Source: Reticulitermes speratus (taxonomy: Eukaryota > Arthropoda > Insecta > Blattodea > Rhinotermitidae). Taken from it: a stretch of DNA of 64,000 bases. The stretch spans positions 19,169,711 through 19,233,710 of the forward strand of contig JAJKFL010000012.1 in assembly GCA_021186555.1 (NCBI GenBank), given 5' to 3'. Below, in pieces: positions 45,428 through 54,629 of the stretch. The position numbers and the translations under genes were made by a program. The notes under the pieces were generated by a model. That model made no database searches. It was not told the DNA's origin and saw nothing but the letters and a program-made list of their open reading frames with translations. Positions within the stretch are counted from its first letter, which is position 1. Each line of letters starts with the position of its first letter.

Positions 45428-46202
45428 AGAGGGTACGTAAGGTTTATAGTGCAAACAGAGGAGGATAGCTGCTTAGTTGACAACTGCGGGACAAAGTTGT
45501 TGCTTCATAAAAAGTACACACTTAGAATTGAAATGTTATGTGGCACGCCTGGTATAAAAGAGAAATGCATACGGAGTTTTGGTTCGGAAACCTGAATAAT
45601 TAGACTCTTTGGAAGACCTGGGCCTAGACTGAAGGTAAAATGTACCTTAAAGTAGTAGGATGGGAGGATGCTGACTGCATTCACCTGTCTGAAGAGGTGA
45701 ACCAGCGACGAGCTGTTGTGTACATGGTAATGTACACTTGTGCTGCATAAAATGTACGGTATCTTTTGAATAGATGAGTAAATGTTAGCGTCGCAAAAAG
45801 GACTGCTGCATGTAGTTAGTTACTTAGGTAGAACTGAATTATTTGTACTGAAGTTATACTTTGACTCTGAAATTATTTGACAGCGATGCCTGTATTGCAT
45901 AACTTAGTTAGTAACGAATGAAATGCAGAGATGAATATGAATTATGATTAATTAATTTCTTGGCCCGCAGACCAGCTACCATGACAGTTTTTTCTTTTGG
46001 TGTTCTTCCGTCCCTCCAGACAGATGTCGATAATAAGCAGCCTTAATTATTCCACGACCTTTCCATTCCAAGTTTTTCTCAGTTCAGTATTTACCAATCA
46101 TCCCACACTGCCTGAGATCAGGCAGCTTCTAAAGGGAACCGTAAATAAACGCACCCTTATTCCTTTACTAGCTGCACCTCAATTTGTGACACGCCTTTAA
46201 GG

Positions 46203-46495
46203 TAAGCAATCCCATTACAGACCTTGACAGGCCCTTAGGGTTCCAGGAGGATGAGGCTCCCAGATTTCTAGACCATCGGCAAATGAAGGTGGTAAGGTTG
46301 TCAGCCCTACGCACCGGCCGCCTTTACCCCCCAGGAAATACTCCTGGTATTCATTTATGTTAGAGGCTGAGTCGACCTCAGGGCCATAGTGCAACCGAAA
46401 GGATTATGTCAATGAAAAATTCCAATGACACCATCGGGAACCGAGCCCGCGACCTTCCGGCTTGTAGAGCAACTGCGCCACCGCGTGCCCGACAC
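46203..46495 (-). mobile_element. SINE-C copy (segment copy 1)
   Basis: The longest SINE-C here. The plus strand reads CCCATTACAGACCTTGACAG, TTCCAGGAGGATGAGGCTCC, CACCGGCCGCCTTTACCCC, GAGGCTGAGTCGACCTCAGG and the head block ACCGAGCCCGCGACCTTCCG. The head is shortened (deleted between CTTGTAGAGCA and ACTGCGCC). Confidence 0.8.
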
Positions 46496-47956
46496 GGTCT
46501 TTGCTTTTGTAAAAGTTGTAGTCAAGATCCTCACTCAGTCACAAAAGCGACAGGACTGCAGGACATCGCAAGCCCTGCGCCTACACAGGACAGACGGACG
46601 ATATGTTACGATAAGCCTGTCCTTCCTTACAATAAGAGTTGTGTTGACGTTATATGTTCTGAATTAATGCGTCATTAAGTGAACCGTATAAACAAGTTAG
46701 ATGGGTGAGTACAAACATGAGTATGCTAATACGAACCTGGTTGTGTTATATATCGTTACAAGGCAAACAGAATATTTGGCTTAGATAAGTAATTACAAAA
46801 TCGATATTAAAGATGGTATAGTGCAAGAGCAGTCGATTAGGCCTCCTCGCGAAAATATTAAAAAAAACAGCACTGTTGCCACGTGAGGCGGTAACGTACC
46901 TTTCAACGTGGAAAGGAAGCGGAGCGAGGTCAGGATAAACGGCAACGCAGGTCTTCCGCTAATCTCTGCTATTCGCCAAGTATTGTCACGTGTCGTTTAA
47001 ACAAGAAAATAGCGCCGGGTCTACATCTACTACTCAGACTATAACGACAGATAGACGGTTACTTTAACTGTAATAAATTTAATTCTTCCCCACTTTTAGC
47101 ATGGAAACGTCTGTTCTTCGTCTTCCTGAAATATAACGGACTTAACCGTCTGCTCGCTATCTCTACAGCCATACTCTGTCACAAGAATTAATGTAGATTG
47201 TATGCAGATTGGATAACTTTCCTTTTCCTCTCATTTTTCTTACCCTCTCTTTCATTCACCATTTTTTATTATTATTATGATTGCGCTTGTGAGAAGCCAC
47301 GAGATTGGCAGCAGCAGCCAATGAGAGTCTATTGGAAAATAAATTACAGGACTTGTAAAGAAGAATTGGGTCGGGCCGTCGCTGTCCTCTGTTCCTCATT
47401 CATCCTATTTTAGAGGGTAAAGGATGGGTCTGTCTCTCTCGTCCGCTGTTACCCTTTGAGTGGCTGAATCCCGGGGTGGTTTTATACGCAGTCAACTGGC
47501 GTTGTACATACGGTAACCTCATTGATAGCAAGTCCGGCCAGGTTCCGACCAGCGGCTTTGTTCGGTCAGTCAATTCGCTTCCAAGAGATCCATTATACTA
47601 GTCCTACCCCACGTGTATATCCACTTCCTTTTTTTTAAGCTATTAAATCTTTTGAAAACATCAGCTTTTCCAACTCTCTTACATCTTTTTTGTATGATGA
47701 ATCTCGAAATACTTAAGCTTGAAAGAAAATGAAAGGGGGTATCATATGAAGTAATAGTCCAAAAGGGGAGTGAAGTTATATATTAATGCCTTATTTAACG
47801 AAGATTTCAGTTTGTAAGACTACAGAGCAGTGTTTCCGAACCAGGGTTCCGGAGAACATCTTTAGGGGTTCCGCGAGAAATGTGGAATACGTACATAAAA
47901 TTTTTTTAAATTTTTAAATATTGCGGAAAATTTCAAATATCATTCTTTCGTTCGCA

Positions 47957-48165
47957 CTATGGCCCTGGGGTCGACTCAGCCTCTAACAGAAATGAGTACC
48001 AGGGGCATCTCCTGGGGGGGGGGGGGGGGGTAAAGGCGGCCGGTGCGTAGGGCTGACAGCCTTACCACCTTCATGTGCCGATTGTCTAGAAATCTGGGAG
48101 CCTGAACCTCCTGGAACCCTAAGGGCCTGGTCAGGCTTGTAATGGGATTGCTTTTAACTTTTACG
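47957..48165 (+). mobile_element. SINE-C fragment with poly-G expansion
   Basis: 5'-truncated SINE-C in plus orientation: ATGGCCCTGGGGTCGACTCA to GGTCAGGCTTGTAATGGGAT. The CCCCCAGG-complement block is expanded to about 18 G at 48016-48033. Confidence 0.8.
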
Positions 48166-48531
48166 TGTAGCATATTGAAAACAAAGTATTGTTTTTAAAT
48201 ACGTCGGTTTTTGATTCGAAGAAGGTTTATTTCCACAAGTAGTAAAAACGCGTTACGGTAAGTAGAATATGCGGAGTTGCCTAAACTTAGTAAAGGATGA
48301 GCAGCCATCCGCGGACCCTGGGTTGAGAAACACGCGTGCTTTTGTGGTTCATCTTTTCGAGGCAGTATCTGGCATTATTTACAGACACAAGTATGTTTTT
48401 GTTTTTGTGGAGTTTAGTATTTCTTTGCGAAATATCGAAACGACTGTTACCGCTATTGTCATGCGGGAGATCTCGTAAAGCACCAACTTAGAAAGGTTAA
48501 GTAAACAAATGTTTTTATAAACTTCAGATTT

Positions 48532-48806
48532 TTTTTGTGAAGGGCCCCGCAGCAGATGCTACGGAAGCACCGCAGCCTTGAGACTTATTGTGCAACCCTG
48601 TGATGAAGATGATTAATTTTCTTTCATTTTTCCTTGTAATGGAGCACTGGTGGAATGAAATTGACAGGGGAAAACCGAAGTACTTGGGGAAAAACATGCC
48701 CCAGTGCCACTTTGCCCACCACAAATCTCACATGGACTGACACGGGATCGAAACCGGGCCTCCGCGGTGAGAGGCCGGCGACTAACCGCCTGAGCCATGG
48801 TAGGCC
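48532..48806 (-). mobile_element. SINE-B copy (segment copy 1)
   Basis: Full-length SINE-B, head CCATGGCTCAGGCGGTTAG on the minus strand at about 48800. Imperfect 13-bp direct repeats AAACTTCAGATTT (48519-48531) and AAACTTTTGATTT (48807-48819) flank it. Confidence 0.88.
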
Positions 48807-49310
48807 AAACTTTTGATTTAATTTTATACAATCCTTCTTCTCTTGAAATCCCCGCGGCACCCTCTTTGAAAACCACTGTTTTTAGATAAAGTTGATGGAC
48901 ATTTTGTTTTCCTGGCCCAAGGCAGTCTGTGGACGGATAGCAAAATCACGCTCGTATGGTTTAACCCCACCAAAGCCTACAGTTGACCCTTCACCTTCTG
49001 GTCTATGTTGTATAGACAGCAGAGTTCACTGGCGCTGAGTGCCCAGCACTGCTGCTTTGTATTCAGGAGGTACAGGGTTCAATAACCTTTCTTGCCCGAG
49101 GGTCCTGGTGTCTTATGTTTATTCTCGACTTCTCTCACTACATCCAAACAGATGCTGGGATAGTACCTGAAAACAATTTGAAGTCTATCTTAAACACCTT
49201 CATTTATCGTCGTGCACAATCACCATCCCTCTCGTCACTTTAAGTTATACATAAACACCGCTTTTCTTAATGTATGACACCCGGTTATGTGATGTATATT
49301 AATAATGGGT

Positions 49311-49936
49311 TAAGAAAGACTGTCACCCCAACTAGTTTTATTGAACAAGTTAATTTCTTGTGACAGATATGGCTGCCTCTTTCGACTTGACATTAAGCCA
49401 TCTTCAGGCCATAGTGAGAGGAAATTACGTAACTATACAGTAATTATAGTAATCTGTAAAAGGTTTTTAAAATTGAGGTTTCAATTAATAACTGACTGAC
49501 TGACTGACTAAACTAACTAACTAACTAACTGACTAACTAACTGACTGACTCACTCCATGGAACAGATTCCTTCTTGAGAAAGTAATATTTCCTCAGCTAG
49601 TCAAGTAATTCCCTGGTTTTTATGGAACCCCTGAAGTTTCATCACCGCGTTCGCAGGAGACAGCCACCTGTCCCTATCTTGAGCCAGATAAATCCTGTCC
49701 ATGACCCCCCCCCCCGTCATCCTATTTCATGAAGGTGCCTTTTTAACATTATCCTCCCACCTTACTGCTGGGTCTTCCAAGTAGTGATCTCAGTTACTAA
49801 CAGACATATATAACAGGTGTATATAGTTATGTAGTTTCCTGTTAATTGGACTGAAATGCGTTAATGTCGAGCCGAAATATTTCTCCATATTTATTACAAG
49901 AGTTTAACTTGTGTAACAAATTTTGTTATGCTGACC
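49311..49936. repeat. Palindromic Penelope-like element split by LINE-F (copy 1)
   Basis: Left arm 49311-49412 (TGAACAAGTTAATTTCTTGT, CTTTCGACTTGACATTAAGC) mirrors the right arm 49845-49936 (GTTAATGTCGAGCCGAAAT, AGTTTAACTTGTGTAACAAA). The minus-strand core CTGAAGA (49407-49401) with stem II GGCTT/AAGTC and GAAA is present at the left; the right arm reads CTGAAAT. A LINE-F end with tail (49487-49775) lies between the arms. Confidence 0.6.
49487..49775 (-). mobile_element. LINE-F 3' end with (CTGA/CTAA)n tail (copy 1)
   Basis: Tail AACTGACTGACTGACTGACT with interspersed CTAA units at 49487-49552, then the LINE-F end (CATGGAACAGATTCCTTCTT, CAGCTAGTCAAGTAATTCCC, CTGTCCCTATCTTGAGCCAG). 5' truncated at about 49775. 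Confidence 0.75.
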
Positions 49937-50002
49937 TTCCTTACCTCGTTGTACAAGTTTTTCAGTTTATTCAGCTCAGATTTCATAGTGTCGAATTATT
50001 AG

Positions 50003-50102
50003 TTGTGAGTGCGGTAATGAACCTTCCGGTTCCATAAAACGCGGGGAATTTCTTGACTAGCTGAAGACCTGTTAGCTTCTCAAGAAGGACTCTACTCTAT
50101 GG

Positions 50103-50133
<31 letters not shown>
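50003..50133 (+). mobile_element. LINE-F 3' end with (TTAG)n tail (copy 1)
   Basis: Opposite orientation to the previous LINE-F: GAGTGCGGTAATGAACCTTC, GGAATTTCTTGACTAGCTGA, CTTCTCAAGAAGGACTCTAC, followed by TTAGTTAGTTAGTTAGTTAG. It confirms the tail sequence of the family. Confidence 0.75.
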
Positions 50134-50139
50134 GAGTAA

Positions 50140-50310
50140 TGAACTTTAAGTGGTGTGGCAGGAAGCGGTCCTGGCCCGATGTAAAGTACATCCCCGGTAC
50201 GTGCCTGCAAAAAGTGTGTTAAACTGCAGAACGTTTCTAGATTGGAGCCAGTGACCTCCCGAGTACAAATCCAAATTTTACTGCTTAAGCTGGCTTGCGC
50301 GGTCTCCACC
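50140..50310 (-). mobile_element. Possible tRNA-headed SINE (copy 1)
   Basis: The minus strand begins GGAGACCGCGCAAGCCAGCT, then TACTCGGGAGGTCACTGGCT, resembling a decayed tRNA head. The body CCCGGTACGTGCCTGC-type region follows. Only seen here and in the duplicate. Confidence 0.35.
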
Positions 50311-50356
50311 CAATTGAGTAAGCATCGTTAAATTAATCAAGAAACTAAGGCAATAG

Positions 50357-51610
50357 TTACAGATACAGTTGTGGCTCAGGTATGTTGTAAATCCACAACG
50401 TATCGTGACGTGTCCATGCTGGTTCCTTGTGATGTTGAGACATCTGTCTCTGGCACAACTTATGTGAGTCCAAGGTCTGGAAAAATAAACTTGACTCACA
50501 CGTTACAACTTTCGTCGTATAAATTGCTTTGTCTGCCGGACACATAGCAACACTGCCTCCAACGCAGCGATTGATTTCGGCTTCCGTGAACAAGGCGTAG
50601 CTGTGTTGAATTTCGTTAAATCCAAAATACATATAGTTCGGCTTATATTGAACAAAAGTGTTATTTAAAACGGGCATTGGGAAAGCAATTAATTTGTACA
50701 ATACAAAATTACGATTGGCAGTCTTGAGTGGTACGTTTAAAATTAACCTAATATTATGGGCATCACCCACAATGGCTACCTTAACCAGATCATAGTACAA
50801 GTACAAATTTTCAAACTTGCTTCCAGCAAACCATTCATAATTTTCAGGCAAGTAACGAGATGTGTTCACTAAAATGTTACGTAAGGTGTCTGGACTAACC
50901 AGATTAATTGGCAGCTTGCCTAAAAGCACACACTGTACGGCATCTACGAGTTCATCCAAATTCTGACTCAAACGTAAAATAGCAAATTCCAGTTGTCTAA
51001 TGACAACATAAAAGTCACTCATACCATGCAAAGTTACATTAAGCCACATTATATCTCTAGTAATTTCCTTAAATCTGTCATGTGACTGTATCACCACACC
51101 TTTTACAATACTGGACAAATTCGCTAACACTTCCGAATTTGTGTTGGTAATAGTGTCTAGACGTTTCATGTAAGTCACATGATTAGCAAGTGAGGAAACA
51201 ATGTCTTGTTCATGTAACTGTAACTCGTTCAGCACTTCATGAAGGGAATGTAAATCTGATACAGTTGCAGTTCCAAACAAAGTCTTTAAAATTACACCTC
51301 CCAAGTTAACTAAACCTCTTCTGGGATCCAGTTTCGGTAGAAACTGCTTCAAATAATTGAGCTTTGTTTCAAGTGTTGTCAGTAAAATATCCACTTGTCT
51401 AAGTTCGTTTACAAACGTAAATTCTACAGTTTGGTTATGTACTAGAAATAAATCTTCCCTCAAAGTAGCAATAATTTCTTCATATGGCTTCCAATCCAAG
51501 TCTAAAACAATGCGCCAGATGTCATTTGTTAAAATTACATCTTTTGTTTTAAAAAATACCGTGCTGTGGTTCAACGGTTGAACAATTACACCTGCTACCA
51601 GGCTCAGCAT
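50357..51610 (-). CDS. Retroelement envelope glycoprotein, C-terminally truncated
   Basis: A 417-codon frame with a proper ATG. Residues 94-115 (LDPRR, then GLVNLGGVILKTLFGTAT) correspond to the cleavage-site and fusion-peptide region of insect errantivirus and baculovirus F-type envelope proteins. The basic cleavage site is weak: Arg-Arg is present but the Arg four positions before the cut is Asp. Several N-glycosylation sites (NHS, NQT, NLS, NVT, NTS, NNT) and Cys residues in the last third fit an ectodomain. The C-terminal membrane anchor is missing because the frame leaves the element at 50366; the last three residues and the stop come from host-segment DNA. The start lies 5 nt after a consensus splice acceptor, as expected for a spliced env message. 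Confidence 0.85.
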   Translation of the reverse strand: MLSLVAGVIVQPLNHSTVFFKTKDVILTNDIWRIVLDLDWKPYEEIIATLREDLFLVHNQTVEFTFVNELRQVDILLTTLETKLNYLKQFLPKLDPRRGLVNLGGVILKTLFGTATVSDLHSLHEVLNELQLHEQDIVSSLANHVTYMKRLDTITNTNSEVLANLSSIVKGVVIQSHDRFKEITRDIMWLNVTLHGMSDFYVVIRQLEFAILRLSQNLDELVDAVQCVLLGKLPINLVSPDTLRNILVNTSRYLPENYEWFAGSKFENLYLYYDLVKVAIVGDAHNIRLILNVPLKTANRNFVLYKLIAFPMPVLNNTFVQYKPNYMYFGFNEIQHSYALFTEAEINRCVGGSVAMCPADKAIYTTKVVTCESSLFFQTLDSHKLCQRQMSQHHKEPAWTRHDTLWIYNIPEPQLYL

Positions 51611-51614
51611 GCAA

Positions 51615-51630
51615 CCTGTAACACAACAAG
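51615..51630 (-). promoter_or_regulatory. Candidate env splice acceptor
   Basis: Minus strand TTGTTGTGTTACAG then GTTGC and ATG. The AG is at 51617-51616 and the exon would begin at 51615, five bases before the env ATG. With the donor at 57712 this would produce a spliced subgenomic env RNA. Confidence 0.6.
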
Positions 51631-51977
51631 GATGTAATGTTCAAAATAGTCTACTTTAATTTTAAGTTTATCAAGTACCCAATCATAAGTTATAAGCTAA
51701 TCATTACGGAGTACGTATCCTCTGCCCACTGCAAGTACGCACTTCATTCGTCAGCTGTCTTTGTCTTATGACGTCAGAGTGGTACCGATCATGTCGCAAT
51801 GTAGGTCGGTTGTACTGTCAGCTGTTTACCACCATGCTGTGTCGTCTCTTAGTAACGTTCGACATCAGTTCGTTTTAACCACAGACAAATAGCAATTCAT
51901 TCTTAAAAAAAAATTGTTCTTCGACTCCAGTCTCGTGTAGTATAGTCACGTACCGTAGTCGCATAGCTAGTCACGCT
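51631..51977 (-). other. pol-env spacer
   Basis: About 350 bp between the pol stop and the env acceptor with no open frame; probably the 3' part of the env intron. Confidence 0.5.
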
Positions 51978-54629
51978 TTATGGCTGTCCGTCCTGCATCT
52001 GAATTCTCCTACGAGATCTAGTGATCGGCGGCTCTGGCCGTATAGTCCTTAGTTCGCGACTAGACAGTGGTGTGTTCGGTGGCACATAGGTAGGGTCTCT
52101 TGCTTCAGAACTAGGGGTATCCAAACTTTCATGTCCCGCCTCAGGGGTATCCAACACTGGGTCAAGTGCTGTTCTTGGTTCAGTTCCTGGCTCTGCCGGT
52201 TGTGATCGCAATATTGGCCCTGAACCAATTGTAACGTCTTCCTCTTCTACCCTTTTCTTTGCCCCGAATTTCTCTTTCTTTAGAGTCTTTCGACCTGCCT
52301 TAGGTTCCCAAGTTTCTTCACTATAAGCTCTCTTTAGCCTATTGATGTGGACAACAAACTTTTTCCCGCGCAAACTAATTATTTCATAATTCAACTCTGA
52401 CAGCTTAGCTGTTACCTGGAATGGACCTGTCCAGGGTTTATGAAACTTGCGGCATAAACCTGGTTTCTTAGCCGGATTGTACAAGTAAACCAAATCTCCT
52501 ATTTCAAAACTTCTCAGTTTTGCCTTCCTGTCGTATAGCCTCTTATTATTCAAGTGAGACTTCCTGTTGTTTTTCTTTACAAATTGATAGGCCTTCTCTA
52601 AACTAAACTTTAGGTTTTCTAATCGCCTTGCATGATCATGATCTTTCACTTCGTCAGACAATTTGGCCTTCAAATCGTCACTGCTAGGTAAAATCATTTC
52701 TCTACCATGCAACAAATGAAATGGGCTATACCCTGTAGTCGAATGTGGTGTAGCTCTGTATGCCATAAGAAAAAATGGAACCAAAGTGTCCCAGTTTGTA
52801 TTTGCTGAGTCAACATAGTGCGAGAGACCTGTGTTCAAAGACCGGTGCAGTCTTTCGATCATTCCATTTGAAATCGGGTGGTAAGGTGAAGTACGGAGTT
52901 TCCGAATTTTCAAAATTCTACATGTCTCCTTGAAAAATGTAGAAACAAATGATCGACCTTGGTCAGTAATCAAAGTGGACCCGGTGCCGTGTCGAGTAAC
53001 GATCTGTGTTGCGTACACTCTAGCACATGTCTCAGCTGTTTGGTCCGGAATTGGAAAGGCCTCTACATACTTTGTAAAATGGTCAATAAACGTCAGTATG
53101 TATTTGTTCTTACGAGGGGTCATTAGGTAAGGACCAGTTAGGTCCATGGATGTGACCTGGAAAGGGGCGGTTGGTTCCTCCACTTCTCCTAGTGGGGCTA
53201 TGAACTCTCTGGCCTCCTTCCTCCTCTGACATGGGTCACATTTCCTAATATATTCCTCTATAGATTTTCTCATGCTTGGCCACCAGTAACTCAGTGATAT
53301 CAGGTCGTATGTCCTTTTCATACCCGGATGAGCTACATAAACCGGATCGTGATTCATTTTAATAATATCTTGTACTAAAACCCTTGGTACAACTAGCTGA
53401 TGTCTGTTTTTGGGTTGGCGTCTGTACATCACACCGTCCTCATCTAAAAGGAATTCACTTCTGCTGGAATATTTTCCAGGCTTCTGACTCTTGCAAAAAG
53501 AGTCCTTCCTTTGTTCCAAAAGGATTCTTTCCTTACTGAGTATCCCATCATCTAGAACTGTTGCAACATGTCTGCTCAGGGCATCAACGTGACCTATTTT
53601 AGAGCCAGCCTTGTGTTCAACCACAAAATCAAATTCGGACAGTCGTAGACTCCATCTCATCAAACGACTATTATTGTCCGCAAAATTACGCAAGTAGGAT
53701 AGTGCTGCGTGGTCAGTTCTGACAAGGAACTTTTTCCCATAGAGGTAACAACGAAAATATTTCGTTGCCCATACCAAAGCGAGCATTTCCGCTTCTGAGG
53801 CTGAATATGCTTGCTCCGCCTTATTCATCTGCCTACTAGCGTAAGCTAAAGGTCGTTCTACTCCACCCTGCACCTGAGACAAGATGGCGGCGACCGCTAC
53901 TTTAGAGGCGTCTGTTGTGAGAATGAATGGCACCTCGAAATTGGGGTATGCCATCACGGGGGTTGTACATAACCTTGCCTTCATTTCCTCGAACGCCTTT
54001 TGTTGACTTGGACCCCATAAAAACTGTCTGTCCTTCCTAGTCAACTCCGTAAGGGGTTTTGCTACTTCAGCAAAACCTGGCACTAGTTTCCTGTAGAACG
54101 AAGCTAGGCCCAAAAATGCTCGAATATCCTTAACACTTTTCGGGACTGGATAATTTTCCACTGCCTTGACTTTCTCAGGGGACGCCGAAACCCCTGCTTC
54201 TGTAAGCACAAATCCAAGGTATTGAACCTGGGGTTGCGCAAACACGCACTTTCCGGGCTGTAGTTGCAGGTTTGCCTTGTCAAACCTCTGCAGTACATTT
54301 TCCAGTCGCTGGGCATGTTCCTGTGCCGACTTGGAAAAGATGATAACATCATCTATGAAGACCCAGCATTCAGTGCCTACTAGGTTCTTCAAAACCACGT
54401 CCATGAGCCGTTGAAAGCTCGATGGGCTGTTAGACAAACCGTAGGGCAAGCGGTTGAACTCAAATTTTCCAAACGGAACTGAAAAGCTAGTTTTCTCTTT
54501 ATCTTCTTCGCGGATACTTATTTGCCAGAACCCGCTATAACAGTCAAGGACTGTAAAATATTTAGCACCATAAAGAGTGGAGGTTGTCTCTTCGAACACT
54601 GGCAAAGGATAGGTGTCAAATTTCGTCAC
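51978..54629 (-). CDS. Gypsy pol: reverse transcriptase, RNase H, integrase
   Basis: An 883-codon frame that opens inside RT (its first codon is not a real start). RT: LDCYSGFWQI with Asp29, LPYGLSNSP, and FIDD at 91-94 as the YxDD-type active site, LGF at 138-140. RNase H: TTDAS with Asp240, SEAE at 278-281, RTDHAAL with Asp306. Integrase: zinc finger H427, H434, C464, C467; catalytic Asp496 (SMDLTGP), Asp556 (ITDQGRS) and Glu592 (NGMIERLH), spacing DD35E. A GPF-type module (KPWTGPFQV) follows, and no chromodomain. Upstream RT residues lie in the preceding frame, separated by an apparent one-base loss near 54720. Enzymatically complete apart from that break. Confidence 0.95.
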   Translation of the reverse strand: MTKFDTYPLPVFEETTSTLYGAKYFTVLDCYSGFWQISIREEDKEKTSFSVPFGKFEFNRLPYGLSNSPSSFQRLMDVVLKNLVGTECWVFIDDVIIFSKSAQEHAQRLENVLQRFDKANLQLQPGKCVFAQPQVQYLGFVLTEAGVSASPEKVKAVENYPVPKSVKDIRAFLGLASFYRKLVPGFAEVAKPLTELTRKDRQFLWGPSQQKAFEEMKARLCTTPVMAYPNFEVPFILTTDASKVAVAAILSQVQGGVERPLAYASRQMNKAEQAYSASEAEMLALVWATKYFRCYLYGKKFLVRTDHAALSYLRNFADNNSRLMRWSLRLSEFDFVVEHKAGSKIGHVDALSRHVATVLDDGILSKERILLEQRKDSFCKSQKPGKYSSRSEFLLDEDGVMYRRQPKNRHQLVVPRVLVQDIIKMNHDPVYVAHPGMKRTYDLISLSYWWPSMRKSIEEYIRKCDPCQRRKEAREFIAPLGEVEEPTAPFQVTSMDLTGPYLMTPRKNKYILTFIDHFTKYVEAFPIPDQTAETCARVYATQIVTRHGTGSTLITDQGRSFVSTFFKETCRILKIRKLRTSPYHPISNGMIERLHRSLNTGLSHYVDSANTNWDTLVPFFLMAYRATPHSTTGYSPFHLLHGREMILPSSDDLKAKLSDEVKDHDHARRLENLKFSLEKAYQFVKKNNRKSHLNNKRLYDRKAKLRSFEIGDLVYLYNPAKKPGLCRKFHKPWTGPFQVTAKLSELNYEIISLRGKKFVVHINRLKRAYSEETWEPKAGRKTLKKEKFGAKKRVEEEDVTIGSGPILRSQPAEPGTEPRTALDPVLDTPEAGHESLDTPSSEARDPTYVPPNTPLSSRELRTIRPEPPITRSRRRIQMQDGQP

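Larger units (their letters stand above)
47828..48878. mobile_element. hAT-like element carrying two nested SINEs (segment copy 1)
   Basis: The left end is CAGTGTTTCCGAACCAGGGT. The right end, read on the minus strand, is CAGTGGTTTTCAAAGAGGGT followed by GCCGCGG, a hAT-type terminal pattern. A third such block (minus strand GTGTTTCTCAACCCAGGGTC at 48310-48331) may mark a smaller inner element. I see no clean 8-bp target duplication. SINE-C (47957-48165) and SINE-B (48532-48806) lie inside. Confidence 0.5.
45428..50365. repeat. Duplicated genomic segment, copy 1 (4.94 kb)
   Basis: Colinear with 58021-62960. The differences I can see are two single-base indels (near 46486 and 49284) and one two-base swap near 48507. 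The left boundary sits at AGAGGGTACGTAAGG, the right at GTTACAGATA. The segment holds SINE-C, a hAT-like element with nested SINEs, LINE-F ends and a Penelope-like palindrome, so it is ordinary genomic DNA and not an LTR. Confidence 0.95.

Noticed and set aside
44983..45483. 166-codon minus ORF
   Set aside because: Crosses the boundary of the duplicated segment and has overlapping frames on the other strand; no domain.
50095..50133. (TTAG)n as interstitial telomere
   Set aside because: The unit lacks the fifth base of TTAGG and the tract sits exactly at a LINE-F 3' end, matching the tails of other LINE-F copies.
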